A stretch of DNA of 64,000 bases from Trichoplax sp. H2 (taxonomy: Eukaryota; Placozoa; Uniplacotomia; Trichoplacea). Within the stretch, counting starts at the first letter, position 1, and each line of letters starts with the position of its first letter. Where the stretch lies: NCBI GenBank assembly GCA_003344405.1, contig NOWV01000002.1, positions 1,178,001 through 1,242,000 on the forward strand, read 5' to 3'. The notes under the pieces were generated by a model. That model worked only from the letters and a program-made list of their open reading frames with translations. It did not search any database and was not told the DNA's origin. Shown piece by piece: positions 49,801-63,240 of the stretch. Both the position numbers and the translations under genes were made by a program.

Positions 49801-49973
49801 TGTGACGGTGACACCACCTGTACGACTGTACCGTACCGTACGTCAAATCTTCAAGAGAAACAATGCGATGTTGTCTCATACGCCAATACCGAGTGATGCA
49901 TCAACCACTTCAGTCGAAGAGTCCGTGCAGGCGAAAACTCACTTTGGCAATTCATTGAATACGGAGAAGCAAG
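46882..49973. other. Intergenic between SMAD4 and TXNL1
   Basis: AT-rich; only short ORFs without motifs (for example 94 aa minus at 48993-49277). The last 370 bases before TXNL1 contain a dense run of CAGTAC/GTACTG motifs (about 49600-49720). Confidence 0.5.
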
Positions 49974-52900
49974 ATGGCCTCAAGTTCTGTCATTACTTGT
50001 AATTCTGATGTTGAATTTGAAAGGGAATTCAACAAAGCTGGAGAAAAGTTACTAGTGGTTGATTTTACGGCAACATGGTAAATATTCGGATATCATAGGG
50101 CCTTTGATATTGTATTCTTATTGTAGAAGAATAAGAAATGTTTAGCTGACTTGTTGCAATACGTACCAGTGCAAGTACAGTACTGTATCAATAGCAGTGT
50201 GAAGCAAGTGAAATTGTAGAACCTTTTCACTGTCTTCTAAACGAAGCTGCCTTGTCCTGTGTATTAGTGGTTCTTTGCTGAGAATACCATTTATAATTTC
50301 ATGAATTACTCCTATTATTTATTTTTACATAGTACTACCTTGAATATTGTATTCTTATTGTAGAGGAATAAGAAATGTTTAGCTGACTTGTTGCAATAAG
50401 TACCAGTGCTAGTACAGTACTGTATCAATAGCAGTGTGAAGCAAGTGAAATTGTAGAACCTTTTCACTGTCTTCTAAACGAAGCTGCCTTGTCCTGTGTA
50501 TAAGTGGTTCTTTACTGAGAATACCATTTATAATTTCATGAATTACTCCTATTATTTATTTATACGTAGTACTACATTCTCTACAAGCTGTTTCGGAAAA
50601 TTTATGATAATATATGGACTACACCGATTTTAAGTTAATTACTTGTCCGATGTCCTATCTCGTAGAATGCTATTAACCGACCATGCATACCATTCACTGT
50701 ATATTCATTAATTATTATCACAAGGACTCCATAGCGTCAAATCATTTTTCATTCTGACAATAGTAGTACAAGTTGGACACCATTTGACCACTTAGTCTAT
50801 GAAGAATTGCCAGGCAAGGAGTTATTGTAGCGTTAAATCAACTCAAAAAAATTGTCAAAATCAATATCAGGATGCCATTGTACAGTACTTTACAATCCAG
50901 CGTATCGGGACACTGTACTTTTAGTGTTGCTACTGGCTGCGACTATACTGTATATATAAAGAAGGATAAGGTTATCGTCTACAACCAGACTTGCACTAGT
51001 TGCTACTGGCTTCTGCATGAGCAAGATAAATAATTAGCCAATAAGTTAGTATAATAATATCATAAAGTCCAAAAAATAGAGAAATAATAATCATAGTAAT
51101 TCTCCAAGACATGGTTTTCGGTTAAAACGTAATGCAGAGGATGTAGCACTTCCAGTAACTGCCAATGCCTACTACAATATAGGAAGACGGATACAGTTTT
51201 AGCTTACTTTTCTAGTACATCGGTGCAGGACTGTTAGTACTTGCTATTGGTTACTGTATGAAGAGTAATCAATCACTGACTGACTAGAACATTAACTTAA
51301 GCCCAAAAGTAGCACAATCACTAACTTGGTAATACTCCAAAATGGAGTTATACTGTACTGTAATTTACAATCTATTACTTTGGTATAGATCTTTCAGTGT
51401 AATGCTTACGCTTACTACAACATGTGTACGCTTACAAAAGCAACCAAATGCTAGTACAGTAGATGATACAGTTTTAAATGTCAATATTACTCTTGCTTTG
51501 CAGATATTTTTAGACTAGATTCTATCTTCAGTTAATTCTATAAATTAAAGTGCATTTCGTAATCAGCCTTTATTATGCTTACTATATCTAGGTGTGGACC
51601 ATGTCGTCAAATGGCACCTATATTTGCAGCGTTAAGTAATAAATATAAAGGTTCCACGATTTTTTTATCTGTTGATATTGATAAATGTCAGGTTAGTTTG
51701 AGCTTTTGGATAGAAAAATAATGTACTAATTAAAATTACCATGCTATCTATCTATATTGTATATCAATACTGTGTGTATGTGTTCGTGCCTCATTTCATT
51801 CACAGTTTACATACATTAAGCCATCATAATTTACTCATAAAGCAGAATCTCAAGATAAATCAACACGTATAAGTCTGCTACTATAAATAATTGTAATACT
51901 GTACAGTGTACGGTATTGTATTATACTCCTAATGCATGCAAATTTTAATTTACTAACTTATTATATATATATCGGATATTCAGTCTACTTAGTAGATTAT
52001 TATCTCCTGTCTGGAATTAGTCCATATGAATGTAAAACTATTGAACATAATAATAACAAAATCTGTCCTTTACATACCGTTCTTAGTACTATCAACTCCG
52101 AAGTCTGCACTCTTTGATATCGTTCCGATGAGATTGCTAACATTATAATCCATCGAGTAATAGGGCTTTATTTGTTCGTTAACTGTATAAATAAAATAAA
52201 ATGCATGAAAGATAATTTCTCATGGAAAATATTTCAAGTAACCGTACAATTTATATTCAATCAGAATACTGCTGAAGCGCAAGGCATCCGTTCAGTACCG
52301 ACATTCCGATTCTTTAAGAATAAAGCTAGAATTGATGAAGTTAGTGGTAGTCAAGCTGGGCTATTGGAAGAAAAAATTAAGCAGCATGGTGGAAGCAGTA
52401 ACTCGTCTAGCAGTTCGACGAATGAGCATGAAAGTCCTGTATCTGGCTTTGTAAGTAATAGTTTTACAACTTATAAAATTCGCTAAGGGTGATAGTACTG
52501 TATAGGCGTAAATATTCAATTTCTACCCCCAATATAACACTACTACGATCAGATGTCAGTTGAAAATGCTATTCTTAAATCTTTAAATTTCGTTATGACT
52601 ATTTTTAGTCGTTTGGCTTGCATTATTTGTTGTATCGGAATATAATTTGATAAATAAATTATTGACTGTGTCCAGGTAAACTTATATTCTGCTATAAATC
52701 TATCGAACTGCGAGTGTTTAAATGAAAATGATGATCATCCATTTAAGAATGCATTGACGAAAAGCTCATTATACCTAGAAAGTGATTGTGATGAACAGGT
52801 AAGAAAATATCTTATATTGTGTTTTATCAACTTAGAATTGATTTAAATAGCTTGAAATCTTCCAGGATTTTCAAATGATACAATGTAATAGATCGTAATG

Positions 52901-54192
52901 ATATACTGATTAATTATCAGGCAATGAAGTATATTTTTATTACTAGTTCAGTGTTTAATTATGGCTTATTTTGTCATTATAGCTATTAATTTATATAGCA
53001 TTCCAGCAGCCCGTCAAGATTCATTCCATTATTTTAAATGCTCCTGATGATGGTCAGCTGTAGCACACTTAAACATATACTATTTAAATATGGAAGCACG
53101 ACTAATTATTGGCTAAAATTTTTGCTTGCTATTGTAACCTAATTATTTCTTATCAATTTTTTAGGTAGAGCACCAAAGATAGTGAAATTGTTTACAAATC
53201 AAACGGTATCATTAGATTTCGACAAAGCAGAAGCAAAACAGTCTACTCAGCAATTTGAGTAAGGAATTGACGTTAATTATCTATACAGTAACACATTTTC
53301 CATATTTTGCAGTAGTTTAACTGTAAGCCTTAAAATTTACGTTTTGTAATTTGCTATCAATCATATCAGTAATTCCTAAATTCTTTTCAGATTAACGGGG
53401 GAAGATGTATCTGAAGGAAATGTTATTAACCTTCGCTACGTCAAATTTCAAAATGTTGAAAATATAACGGTACACTATAATGCCGCTTAATCAGCACTTA
53501 TTGAATGATTAGTATGATTTATAATAAATTTATTTGGCAGTTGAGATTATTCATATCAGATTAACTCAGACTTCATATGTGTTAATATTATTAAAATTCG
53601 AGTATGCGCAATTAGTATAGTACGGTTTGATATATAGTTGTTATATTTATCATATAATTCTATACGTGTGTCTTAGATTGTCCATACTCATATCTAGTTG
53701 TTTTTCTCCATTTATTTTAAATCAAAATACATGTAGAAGAAAGCTTATAAATAGTTTTTTATATCCCTTTAGCTATTCGTTAAAAATAATCAAGGTGGAG
53801 ATGATATAACTGTAATCAACCATTTGGCATTTATTGGAAATTTAATCGACAAAACTGACATGAGCAGTTTTAAACGCGTAAGTGTAGCTATTTCTTATCT
53901 TTTACAACATCTATACCATATGTGTCAACTTAGTAGTAACCAAACAAACTATTTAAGTGGTCTCAACATTAAATTATTACCTAAATGTCATCATTATACT
54001 ATCTTTCTCTGGTTAAATCAAAACTTTTATTAACATAAACAAAATTTACATAGTAATAAAATACATGGGCTACCATAGTAGCAAAACAGGTCTTAATTGT
54101 AATAAAATATTTGTGGATAGGCGAATGCTTTGAATTTAATAAGAAGACAATTTGTTTTGTAGGTCGCTGGTAAACCAGGCGAAAGCCATTAA
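49974..54192 (+). CDS. TXNL1: Thioredoxin-like protein 1 (thioredoxin + PITH domain)
   Basis: Nine exons (49974-50077, 51592-51691, 52265-52450, 52676-52798, 52983-53052, 53165-53258, 53391-53469, 53773-53877, 54163-54192) join in frame to give 296 residues; human TXNL1 has 289. It is a cytosolic thioredoxin that docks on the 26S proteasome through its PITH domain. Visible: LLVVDFTATWCGPCRQMAP with the redox CGPC at 36-39, the cis-Pro region SVPTFRFFKNK, a Ser-rich linker (GGSSNSSSSS), then the PITH domain with NLSNCECLNE, YLESDCDEQLLIYIAFQQPVKIHS, APKIVKLFTN, INLRYVKFQNVENITLFVKNNQGG, HLAFIGNLIDKTDM and the exact family C-terminus VAGKPGESH (GKKGESH in human). Intron 1 is 1.5 kb and holds a 237-bp tandem duplication; other introns are short. 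AATAAA lies 137 bases after the stop. Confidence 0.97.
50107..50580. repeat. Tandem duplication, 237-bp unit, in TXNL1 intron 1
   Basis: ATATTGTATTCTTATTGTAGA starts at 50107 and again at 50344. The copies differ at only a few positions over the whole unit, which includes AGTACAGTACTGTATCAATAG. The TTATTGTAG in each copy resembles a splice acceptor. Confidence 0.9.
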
Positions 54193-54328
54193 AGTTTTAG
54201 CAAATATGAATTCAAACGGGCAATTCGTAGGAGTTATTACGCAATACCATGTGACAATGGTGGAACTTATTCATTAATTTTGTACAAGTTAATGAACACC
54301 TATTTTAGTAGCGACCATTTATACTTCC

Positions 54329-54334
54329 AATAAA
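54329..54334 (+). terminator. AATAAA polyadenylation signal for TXNL1
   Basis: Canonical hexamer on the coding strand 137 bases after the TXNL1 stop codon. Confidence 0.55.
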
Positions 54335-54841
54335 ATATAACACTGTTCATAAATATGCTGTGTTGTACAGTGATTACGTAAGGTTTTCTAACAATTATAT
54401 AATTAATTAATCCGGATAAAGTTTGTAACAGTAAATACCAAACATTCGTAAGCAACAAAATGTACAATTAAAACAACACCAATTGATCTCTTGCGGCAAT
54501 TTATCGCAAGACAGCGTGTAAGCTATTACATTATTTCTCGAAACTGCCGGATTGTAGAAGTAGCACAGTTAATAATAATGTATGTAATCATCTACGTAAT
54601 TATAATACATGTAATTATTTGTAGATGATTTAGTTCTTGATAGATAGTAATTAATTTATCAGGTTTGGTATAGAGATACTCTTTTTAAGATTTGTATTGT
54701 TGGCAGCGATCCAGCTGTGCAGATTATTTATAGAATATTGCAGGTGTACGTTGACATACAGTGGCAATTATGCAACGCACGTTGACTTACAGTATGCAAT
54801 TATGTATTGCAATATAGATGACAAAATTTCATAATAAATAG

Positions 54842-54847
54842 TTTATT
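54842..54847 (-). terminator. AATAAA polyadenylation signal for AP-4 epsilon
   Basis: TTTATT on the plus strand, reading AATAAA on the minus strand, 62 bases beyond the AP4E1 stop codon. The signals of TXNL1 and AP4E1 do not overlap; the convergent stops are about 0.7 kb apart. Confidence 0.6.
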
Positions 54848-54908
54848 AAGCTTCTACTCTCTGAAGATATATTTTCAGCATGTACAATGAGTCGAATGAT
54901 GTGAAGTA

Positions 54909-57900
54909 TTAGCTTAAGTTCTTCAGCATACTAGATAGTTGCTGTCCTATCGACTGACTTAAGAGATTGCTATTCGATTTGATCCATATTTGTATCATGT
55001 CATTACCAGCTTGGCAGTGTATTAAAGCAGTATTTGATAACTGCACTAACCTGCCCGCACCAATAATTTCATTTCCTAGTAAGAAAGAAGATAGAAGGAA
55101 ATTATAAAGATAATAGAGATAGTACGATATCTCCGATCAATACAAGGGTGAACTTATGTAAAGATACCAGTACACTAAATATCAAGCATGTATAGGAAAA
55201 GCTGAATTGCACGATACCTATGGTTTCCACTACTTTTACATTACATTTCCTTTCTAGTATATTTTCACATTCTGACACTAGATTCGTTATAGAGATTTGA
55301 TTTTGTTGATGTTTATAATCATGTGCCATTGATATCCACCTTTGTTCAAATGCTGCAGTCGATAAATTAAGCGGTCTAAAAACGGGAAAAGATCACAACG
55401 ATGAACTTAGTTATACTGCATTACAGAAATTTGTATTTGACTGCAAAGTACCAGTGCTAACAAGTAATCTTAGTTGAGAATGTGTGTGTTACACTTTAAA
55501 TCTGATTGTAACGATTAGAAGATGATATATTTTTTATCATTGATTAGATACTCTTTTATATCTTACACCGCACCTACCTAATTACATCGAATATAGAAAT
55601 AGAATAATTAAAAAAATGACGCTGTAAGGAGTTTGTTACTGGGCTGAAGCAGGATATATTTCCTGACAAGCTAAGATTTAGCGATGGAATAAGTAATACC
55701 AGCTCCAACTCATGAAACGCCTAGATTAGTGTAAAATTACGTATATAATCGATCATAACATGCCAACTCTTACAGTAATATAAGTTATCCTAAACCGTAT
55801 ATGTCAAACATTAATCTAGCAGAAATACATACGGATTCGCCGATATCTAAGTTGTCTATAAAATTGGGGTTTTCCATTTTTTTCTCATTAACGGCACACT
55901 GTATATCAGGTTATAATATTATGACATAAAGATACTATAGGTGAAACATTTATCATGCGTAGATCATGAGTATGAAATAATTAAAACAGTCTTAACGATG
56001 TTCTACCTGAATACCAGATGACGGTTTAAGGACTGTACTGATTTTATTGTATTGCTTATCGGCCTGATTCGCTATGGCTAAAACAATTATAAACGCGTCT
56101 TCTTTCCAAACTTTCATGAGAGCAATTCTTAACTTACCAAAAGAGGGTGTTGACTAGTAACAGAATTGCGGGAATAATTAAATTGTAATACCGAATACTA
56201 GTAAACAATATTTGAATTTAAAGACTCTAGCTAACACTTACCAAGACATCAAGATTGCCGTGAGGAAATGATAGTAATTCCGCAGGAAACAGTTCGCGTT
56301 CAATAGAAATGGTGGAATCAGTTAAATCGTCTAGAGGATTCTGTATTGATCGATCAGCAACAGGATTCGCACTCATTGGACTCGGATTATTTTCAAGATC
56401 GAGAAGTTGATTCTTTTCGACATCAATTAATTTTTCCAAATATCTACTGTTTTCGTTAGTATTTAATTGCTCTTCGGTGATCTTTATATTTTCTATAGAT
56501 AAGTTTATTAGATTAGATTCAGTAGAACTATCGCCAATCAATAAGTCGCTTGCTGGTTTGGGAGATTCGTATGGTTCCGCAGAGTTAATGCCTGCAGATA
56601 ACGTGACTTCACTCGCTGTGGTAGAACTTTGATCGTTCACTCTATTTCTTTCATCCTTAGCCGCCGGTTCTAAAGACTTTATGTCGTCTGAATCAAATCC
56701 AACAAACAGAGCTGATGCGATGCGTTTTTTCTCTTCTAATTCATAATTGGGTTTATTCTGCAAAATCTATATCAATTAAATTTAAACCCTAGATTAAAAT
56801 TTATACGTGCTTTAACATAACGGCTTTAGTTTATATGATCATCCCTCATTTTACCGTTTGGCTAGGTGGTTCTTCGATATTGGAAAGATTTTCTTCTTTA
56901 CTAATATATTACATTATTAATAAGAACGCATGTGTAAGTAACGGCACATCCTGAAAATCGTTAAGAGAAAGTTTACATTTGTAAATCAATTAATTTTAAT
57001 GTAGTCATCAAGTACTAACGCTTTCTTTTCGATGTCTTGACCACCTAAAGGAGCCTGTATCATATATCCCTCTTTTGTCCATGGACGTTGGCTATAGGGT
57101 GATAATTTTCAGAAAAGTATATTCAACTTAGAATTAGGTCTTGCTAGTATTCCTCTCTATACACGTATCTACTCACCCTTCTACTTTTTTAGCATTTACA
57201 TCTTGAGGATTAAATTCTTTTCGATTAAATTCTGTTCCTTCCGGCTTAGAGTAATCATGAGATGCTATTACTCTTCCTCCGTCATCCTCTACCGGTGTCT
57301 CTTTTGAACTAGCGCTAGTATTTACATATGGGTCGAATTTTAAACTTGATCTGACTTTAACATCTGGTATCGCCTTTCTCTGATTCAATGTTCGATATGG
57401 TAAACTTCCATATGCTAAAGCATTACTTACAAAAGAGTCTAGAAAACCAAGCGAAGGATCAACCTAACAATAATTCAATATTGATGATGCAATTAGTATT
57501 AGCTTTGGAAGATTACTGGATCGTAATTTACGTTTTATAGGATACAATGTTGATACTTCTTTGGTATATACCTCAATATCCTCGCAACTTGCATTCACTG
57601 GTAGAATTTCACTTCTATCGTAGATATCTAAAGTGATCAATAATTGTAGTGCTTCCTGGCATCTTTGCTGTACATCCAGATTTACGGAATTACTATGTTC
57701 TTCTAAAAAGTTGCGAGTATAATCTGAGACATCATTTGTTCGACTAATCAATTTCATAATAGCTGTTATTAAAAGGCAAGAGCAACCAGGATACTGCTTT
57801 AAGACGTTCTCAGCTAAGATACACATATTATCAGCAAGATTCATCATTTGTATAGAATCGACCAAGTACGCGTACTCTCCTAAAACCTAAGTATGATAAA

Positions 57901-60900
57901 TATGAAATAAGTAAATAATAGACGATGTTATTAGACTGTTAGAAATGATCAAATACGTATGTTATAGTGAACAAACCCAGGAAATTGCGCGTATTAAGAG
58001 AGTTGAAAGTTTTGGACGCTTTAATAACTTAAAATACTCATGAACAGCGTACATACGTAGTTCCATATCAGATTGCTCATCTTCTGTCCCTAGAAGGTAT
58101 TTAATACAAAATTTTAAATAAGATTTACACGTTATATAAGTAATTATTAATAATCTATCGCAGTTTGAAGTAATAAGCCAATTACAAACCTTCGGCAATT
58201 AAACGAAGGAGATTATCGACCATAGTAACAGGTACACAGTCTTTTCCTAGTTCAAATATACTATTCATTGTTTTGATATACCAGAAGCTATCAGGAGCAA
58301 ATTTTTCAGCAAGCTGACAGATTCTGGAAACCAAATCAGACTTAAAATAGTTGTCTTCGCTAGATTGCAGATACTTAATCAATTTTTCGGTAATAAATAC
58401 GATGTTTTTGGGGTTAATCATTCGGCATAGCAGATCCAAAGTCTTAAAAATTTTTGCATCCATAGTTTAGGATCGTTAGAATTGTTACGAAACGTTACAA
58501 ATGATGCAGTAAGATACAGTTACTTACCTTTCGACGTAATGTTTCATCAGGATCGTCTAAACAATCCACTACTGTCATCTGATGCTCGACGGCAAACAAT
58601 GGGTTAACTTGAACAATCGATGATAAACCTTTAATCCCTAAAATACCATTTAATACGATAATATTGGAAAATAATAAGGAAACTATAAAGCCCTAGCCGA
58701 TTATAAATGGAACACATTAGACATTTTTAAGTTACAGTTCTACCTATATAACGCAAATTGTTATTTTCTGAAGACAAAAATTTTGATATCCTATCTGCAG
58801 CCTTCTCCAGTAGTTTTATGTTTGGGTATATTGTTGTAGCTGTCTGAACCACCTCATAAATGATAGCTGAAACAAATATTTTAATTCTTTTATGTTACAC
58901 TATTACACCAAGACATTTACCAAAGTGATTCGATCCAAAGTGAACTTACAATATTCAATTAAACAATTTGGATTTGCTATCGATGCTAAGGTGTCTATAA
59001 TAACGGGATATATTTTTTGACTGCAATTAAAATCGTCCATTCCTAAATACGCTAATAGCCGTAAGAGTTTTATCTGCAACCATGGCATAGATATTCCACG
59101 ATAATTTAGATCGGACGGTGGCTTATGAGCTAAAAGCTGACGCTGGATGCTTACAAATCTGTCAATTAAGGATTTTAAAGGTGCGGGATCTTCCTGTGTA
59201 GTCATATTTAACAATTTTAATAGAATTCAGACCTTTACCAAACATTATAATATGAAAATTAATAAAACAAGACCAAAGGGTTTGATGGTACCTTGGCTAG
59301 GCACAGGTAAGCGGTTATGACCGCCGTAAGAACGCTAAAATCAGAGTCGAATAATATTTCTTGAAGTTTACTCGCAAGATTAGCGGATTCCGCAGATAAA
59401 TGATGAAATTTAAGTAAGGCAATAACAGCTCTTTTCCTTACAGCTTCTCTGTGAAATATAAAATTATAATCAAAAAGAGAAATTTTTAAAATATACAGTA
59501 AAGCTAGTATTAAGTTATGAGTCTGGTAAATGACTACCTCGTATGATTAATTTTCTTTTCGACAATTTGAATTACGGCAGGCATTGTTTCAATATTAATT
59601 AGCATAGCAACGGTCGATAACGCCATACAGTTCTCAACAAAATTAGTACTATTCAAGTCCTATTGAGATCATTACGCGTAAAATAAATAACTTATACTAA
59701 ATTAATAAATGTAGTATTCAAAACAGGCAAACCTTTTGCAGCGTATTAATCAATAGAACCAGTAGATTATGATCTTCACTTAAAAGACATGATGCAGCCA
59801 AGTAGCCTTAATAAGATAACATTCTTTTGGTAAGATGTCAAATTGACAAATACTGTATAGATATATTTATATACGTAATATTATCAATCATGTAAAATAT
59901 ATCGTAGTTACAGTAAGATATTCATGAAAGCTTTCAGTGAAGAATTTTAAGATAGAAGTAATTAAAAAAGCAGGCATACGTGGCGGATTGTGTGATGAAA
60001 CTGCACATAGCACTAGAATTAGTGAGGTGTAATGTGTGAACGAAGTCGAATATTTATCTGGCAATACTGTATTCTACTTTTTCAACTAAATGTACATATT
60101 GTAACATATCCACAGTGAGGTCAATATTACGAACCGATTCGTTTTTCTTTCATGGAATTCTGTTGCGTAAATTTGATGGCATGAATATCAGCAAAGGAGA
60201 CATTGTAATGATGTGTTGTCATAAAGATGATTTCGACCAGGAAATCTTTCATTTCGCCCTGACGGAAATATTTACATCAATTACTTTTGCTAGCAGTGAA
60301 ATAATTGTACGCGTATAACACGGAATGCGCATTATATACAGTACTATGAATTATGTATTCTTTCTGCATGAGATAGCCCCTACAACATACGTTATATACC
60401 TTAAAGCACTATCATTAATTCTATAACTTACAACTACATAGATAATATTAGTTTGTATCTATAATTGTTTTCATTTACGGTAAAACTATACGTACATAAC
60501 ATATTCCTCTCGTGGACTAATGGATATTTGCGAACAAGAACTGGCATTAGCTGTAGTAGCTAATTGTAATACAAATTACGCATACATTGGAGAACGTTGA
60601 CAAGATGCAAACAGTTACAAACCTTAATTATAGGTTACTTATGTAATTATCTTATACTAGGTAAAGAAATAATGAATACAATCTGTACAGTATAATACGA
60701 TCTAGCATAAACCCTTACAAATTGTAAGCAAATTTCTAGACATGATAAGAGTTCCTTTTAAAATTTTATTTTTAATATTTGTATAGCAATCCATAGACTT
60801 ACTGAAGAAATATTTGGTGATTGCATTCGTTCCTTTAGCAATTCGATCTCTGCACATAATATTTTATCTTCTTGCTGTACATGAAAACATAAATAACCAC

Positions 60901-62176
60901 TAAGTGCAGCTTGGATATAGTGTGTAATGAAATAGCTTTAGATGTTATAGCATGAAAAAAATATGTGGTGGCCAACGATAGTATGACAGAATTGTTTAGT
61001 AGAGCTAAATATCAAGAAGTTTTAGCACGAAATAACAAGATCAGCAAAGTGAAAGTAATATACTCTAATCAATCTTGCAAGTTTAAGCACATAGTAAAGA
61101 CACTACACATTTAATCATGAGACGTATCTATTAAGCTGATTGTAATAAAAAGAGCCAGAGATAGGGAACAAGCAATAAGGGAGATGGATATATAGCACGC
61201 ATTTATGTGCAATCTATAGGTCGAATTATTTGTTATAACAAGTTCTTGTGGAGTCTACTAAGTTAATGGCTTTGATGTCTATTTGTTTAAATTGAACGTG
61301 AATACTATATGTAAACAATATCTATTGCGTACTCTACCCTAATCTACGAATTATTATTTCTATGACAGGCATGATGATTTCGGAAACTCTACGCGTAGAA
61401 TCTCTATCTAAAACAATTGATTTCCAATTCCATCTACGGTCATACTGAACAACACTTGCAACTATAGACGACACTATTTACTGACCTATCTGTATCGCTA
61501 TTGCAGAGTATGTAGCAAAGAAGTTACCATTGCGATTTGGAGTGTGTACGCGTATTGCAAAGTGTAGCAGGATCGTCAAAATAGTGCTGTACTTCAACAC
61601 ATAACATTAAAACATATTAAGGTGGGAGAGCTCTAGACTTACTTAGCCTGTTCAATTATCATTGAGATACTAACATCTAAAGTTAGGCCTGGAAATATTA
61701 AATAGCATGAATATCTGCAGAGCACTGCAGCTAAGATTAGGGTTAGGGCACGATCGCCAACTGTATACTGTAGTATATTAGTATGAGTGAGCTACCGACA
61801 TCTTGAAGCTTGATTAACTATCATCGAAATATCGACGTCTAAAGTCGGATCAGATCGAAAACAATTTAAATACGGTAGATGCAAACAGAAAACTATTGGT
61901 TGCTATTATGCTCCAATGGTATGAGTAAGCTGCCAAGTTATAATCGTTCTAGCCGATTTATTATTATTGAAGTATTGGCGTCTACCATTAGATCTTCATT
62001 GAAAGCATCAAGGATAACGTCAATGGCAGTAGAGAATTGTCACTTACCTGTCTGGATTTGACATCGAGAAGTTTATTTACCAGAGACTGAAGACTTTTAA
62101 CAACTGATAAATGTGCTTTGTGATAGAAATGATCGAGTGATAAACCTAGAACTTTATCCAGAGCTCGTTCAGCCAT
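54909..62176 (-). CDS. AP4E1: AP-4 complex epsilon subunit
   Basis: Twenty-one minus-strand exons join in frame: 62048-62176, 60803-60874, 60135-60258, 59733-59806, 59538-59659, 59292-59448, 58950-59193, 58744-58866, 58528-58637, 58190-58442, 57977-58089, 57572-57886, 57177-57463, 57020-57091, 56855-56900, 56242-56757, 56007-56132, 55833-55898, 55578-55720, 55218-55375, 54909-55075. The product has 1138 residues, essentially the length of human AP4E1. AP-4 sorts cargo from the trans-Golgi network. The helical trunk (about 1-610) shows SFADIHAIKFTQQ, EAVRKRAVIALLKFH, MPWLQIKLLRLLAYLGMDD, ISKFLSSENNNLRYIG, QLAEKFAPDSFWYIKTMN and NLLRLIAEG. The hinge keeps FLDSFVSNAL, PWTKEGY and SALFVGF. The appendage (about 920-1138) has WKEDAFIIVLAIANQ, FDVIRPLNLS and VVETIGNEIIGAGRL. 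The hinge carries two clathrin-box-like motifs. Exon 17's acceptor lacks a clear pyrimidine tract. Confidence 0.95.
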
Positions 62177-62817
62177 AATTATAATCCAACTTATTTACCA
62201 TCCAACTAGCCCTCAATCACTGTTCAATTTGACGAAGTCTCAACTTGAGCGTAGTACTAGTATTTCTATGACGACAGAACAAGTCCGCCTTGTCCGTCCG
62301 TTACGATAGTGTACAAGCTCAGTCTAATGGAGGATATAGTATCAGCCAGCTAGATGCAATACAGCTCAGTGTATAACATCATAATTCCTTCGAAATTTGA
62401 AAGGATAACTTGATATTTTAATTCTTGAATTCAATGGTTAACGGGGATATCGGAATACTTGGATAAGTTATCATTGCTCGTTCATTTGTAGTAGCTAGCT
62501 ATAAGATTCTGTATTGATTCTGAAGTAAAATCTGAGTTATAGTGAATTTACTCTTTCTTTTATGAAACATATCGATTTCTGTTGTAAATAGTGTTAGATA
62601 TTACGATATAGGTTATATTAGCTATTAGATAGAGCGTTAAGTACATGATTAGAATATCATCTATATAAGTACTTATAATATGATGACTTGTATGTAGTCT
62701 TATAATACCGTACATGATTATATTGTAAAAGGTGGACTGATAATTTATTGTATATACATGCATATGTTGTAACGTAAACGATAGCTATAATAGTTAGTAA
62801 TTAGATGTATATGTAAA
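62177..62817. other. Upstream region of AP-4 epsilon
   Basis: Presumed promoter and 5' UTR of AP4E1 on the minus strand, possibly shared with a divergent gene whose first exon may start at 62818. No repeat or other gene seen. Confidence 0.4.
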
Positions 62818-62842
62818 ATGTCACGACGCAAAAAAGCAAAAG
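62818..62842 (+). other. Possible first coding exon with a SALL/BCL11/FOG-type N-terminus
   Basis: ATG at 62818 (context GTAAAATGT) opens MSRRKKAK and is followed by donor-like sites (G|GTGTAA and GGT|GTAAGC). SALL, BCL11 and FOG zinc-finger proteins begin MSRRKQ..P, a peptide that recruits the NuRD complex through RBBP4/7. Here Lys replaces Gln at position 6 and no Pro follows. No further exon could be placed before the window ends. Unspliced, the ORF would stop after about 37 residues. Confidence 0.25.
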
Positions 62843-63240
62843 GTGTAAGCTGGAATATCTATAAATACCCAGCATTTTTAATAAGAAAGTTAGTTACAAA
62901 TCTTACTCGCGGAGTAAAACTCATTGCTTAAAAACATAACAATTTCAAATTGACATGATTGACTTTTAAAACTAAACTGATAGATATACGTATATATATA
63001 TTTATCTGCGTGTGGGTACTTCGCTTGTAATATATCAATATTTATCATTTCCTTGAATTTTAACTTGACGGCAGTAAATTTAAAGTGTAATCCATTGCTA
63101 ATGGTTTAAATAATTGATAATTTCTTAGCTTTTCCGAGATGTGAGTTATTAAACGTATTGATAAACAATATTTTCATGGTAAAATAGATAAAGCTAGCAA
63201 TGATTTCTTCTTAATACAGACTACAGTATTTTGATAATTT

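Noticed and set aside
57413-57421. GTAAGT-like donor inside AP4E1 exon 13 after FLDSF
   Set aside because: The reading frame continues through it and the following residues (V, L, G, PY spacing) match the family hinge, so I kept it as coding.
59200-59240. Earlier acceptor (TAAAG) for AP4E1 exon 7
   Set aside because: It would put a stop codon in frame; the ACACAG acceptor at 59194-59195 gives a clean join that aligns with the family.
60115-60318. Plus-strand 67-aa ORF
   Set aside because: It is antisense to AP4E1 exon 3, which matches the family (DIHAIKFTQQ) on the minus strand.
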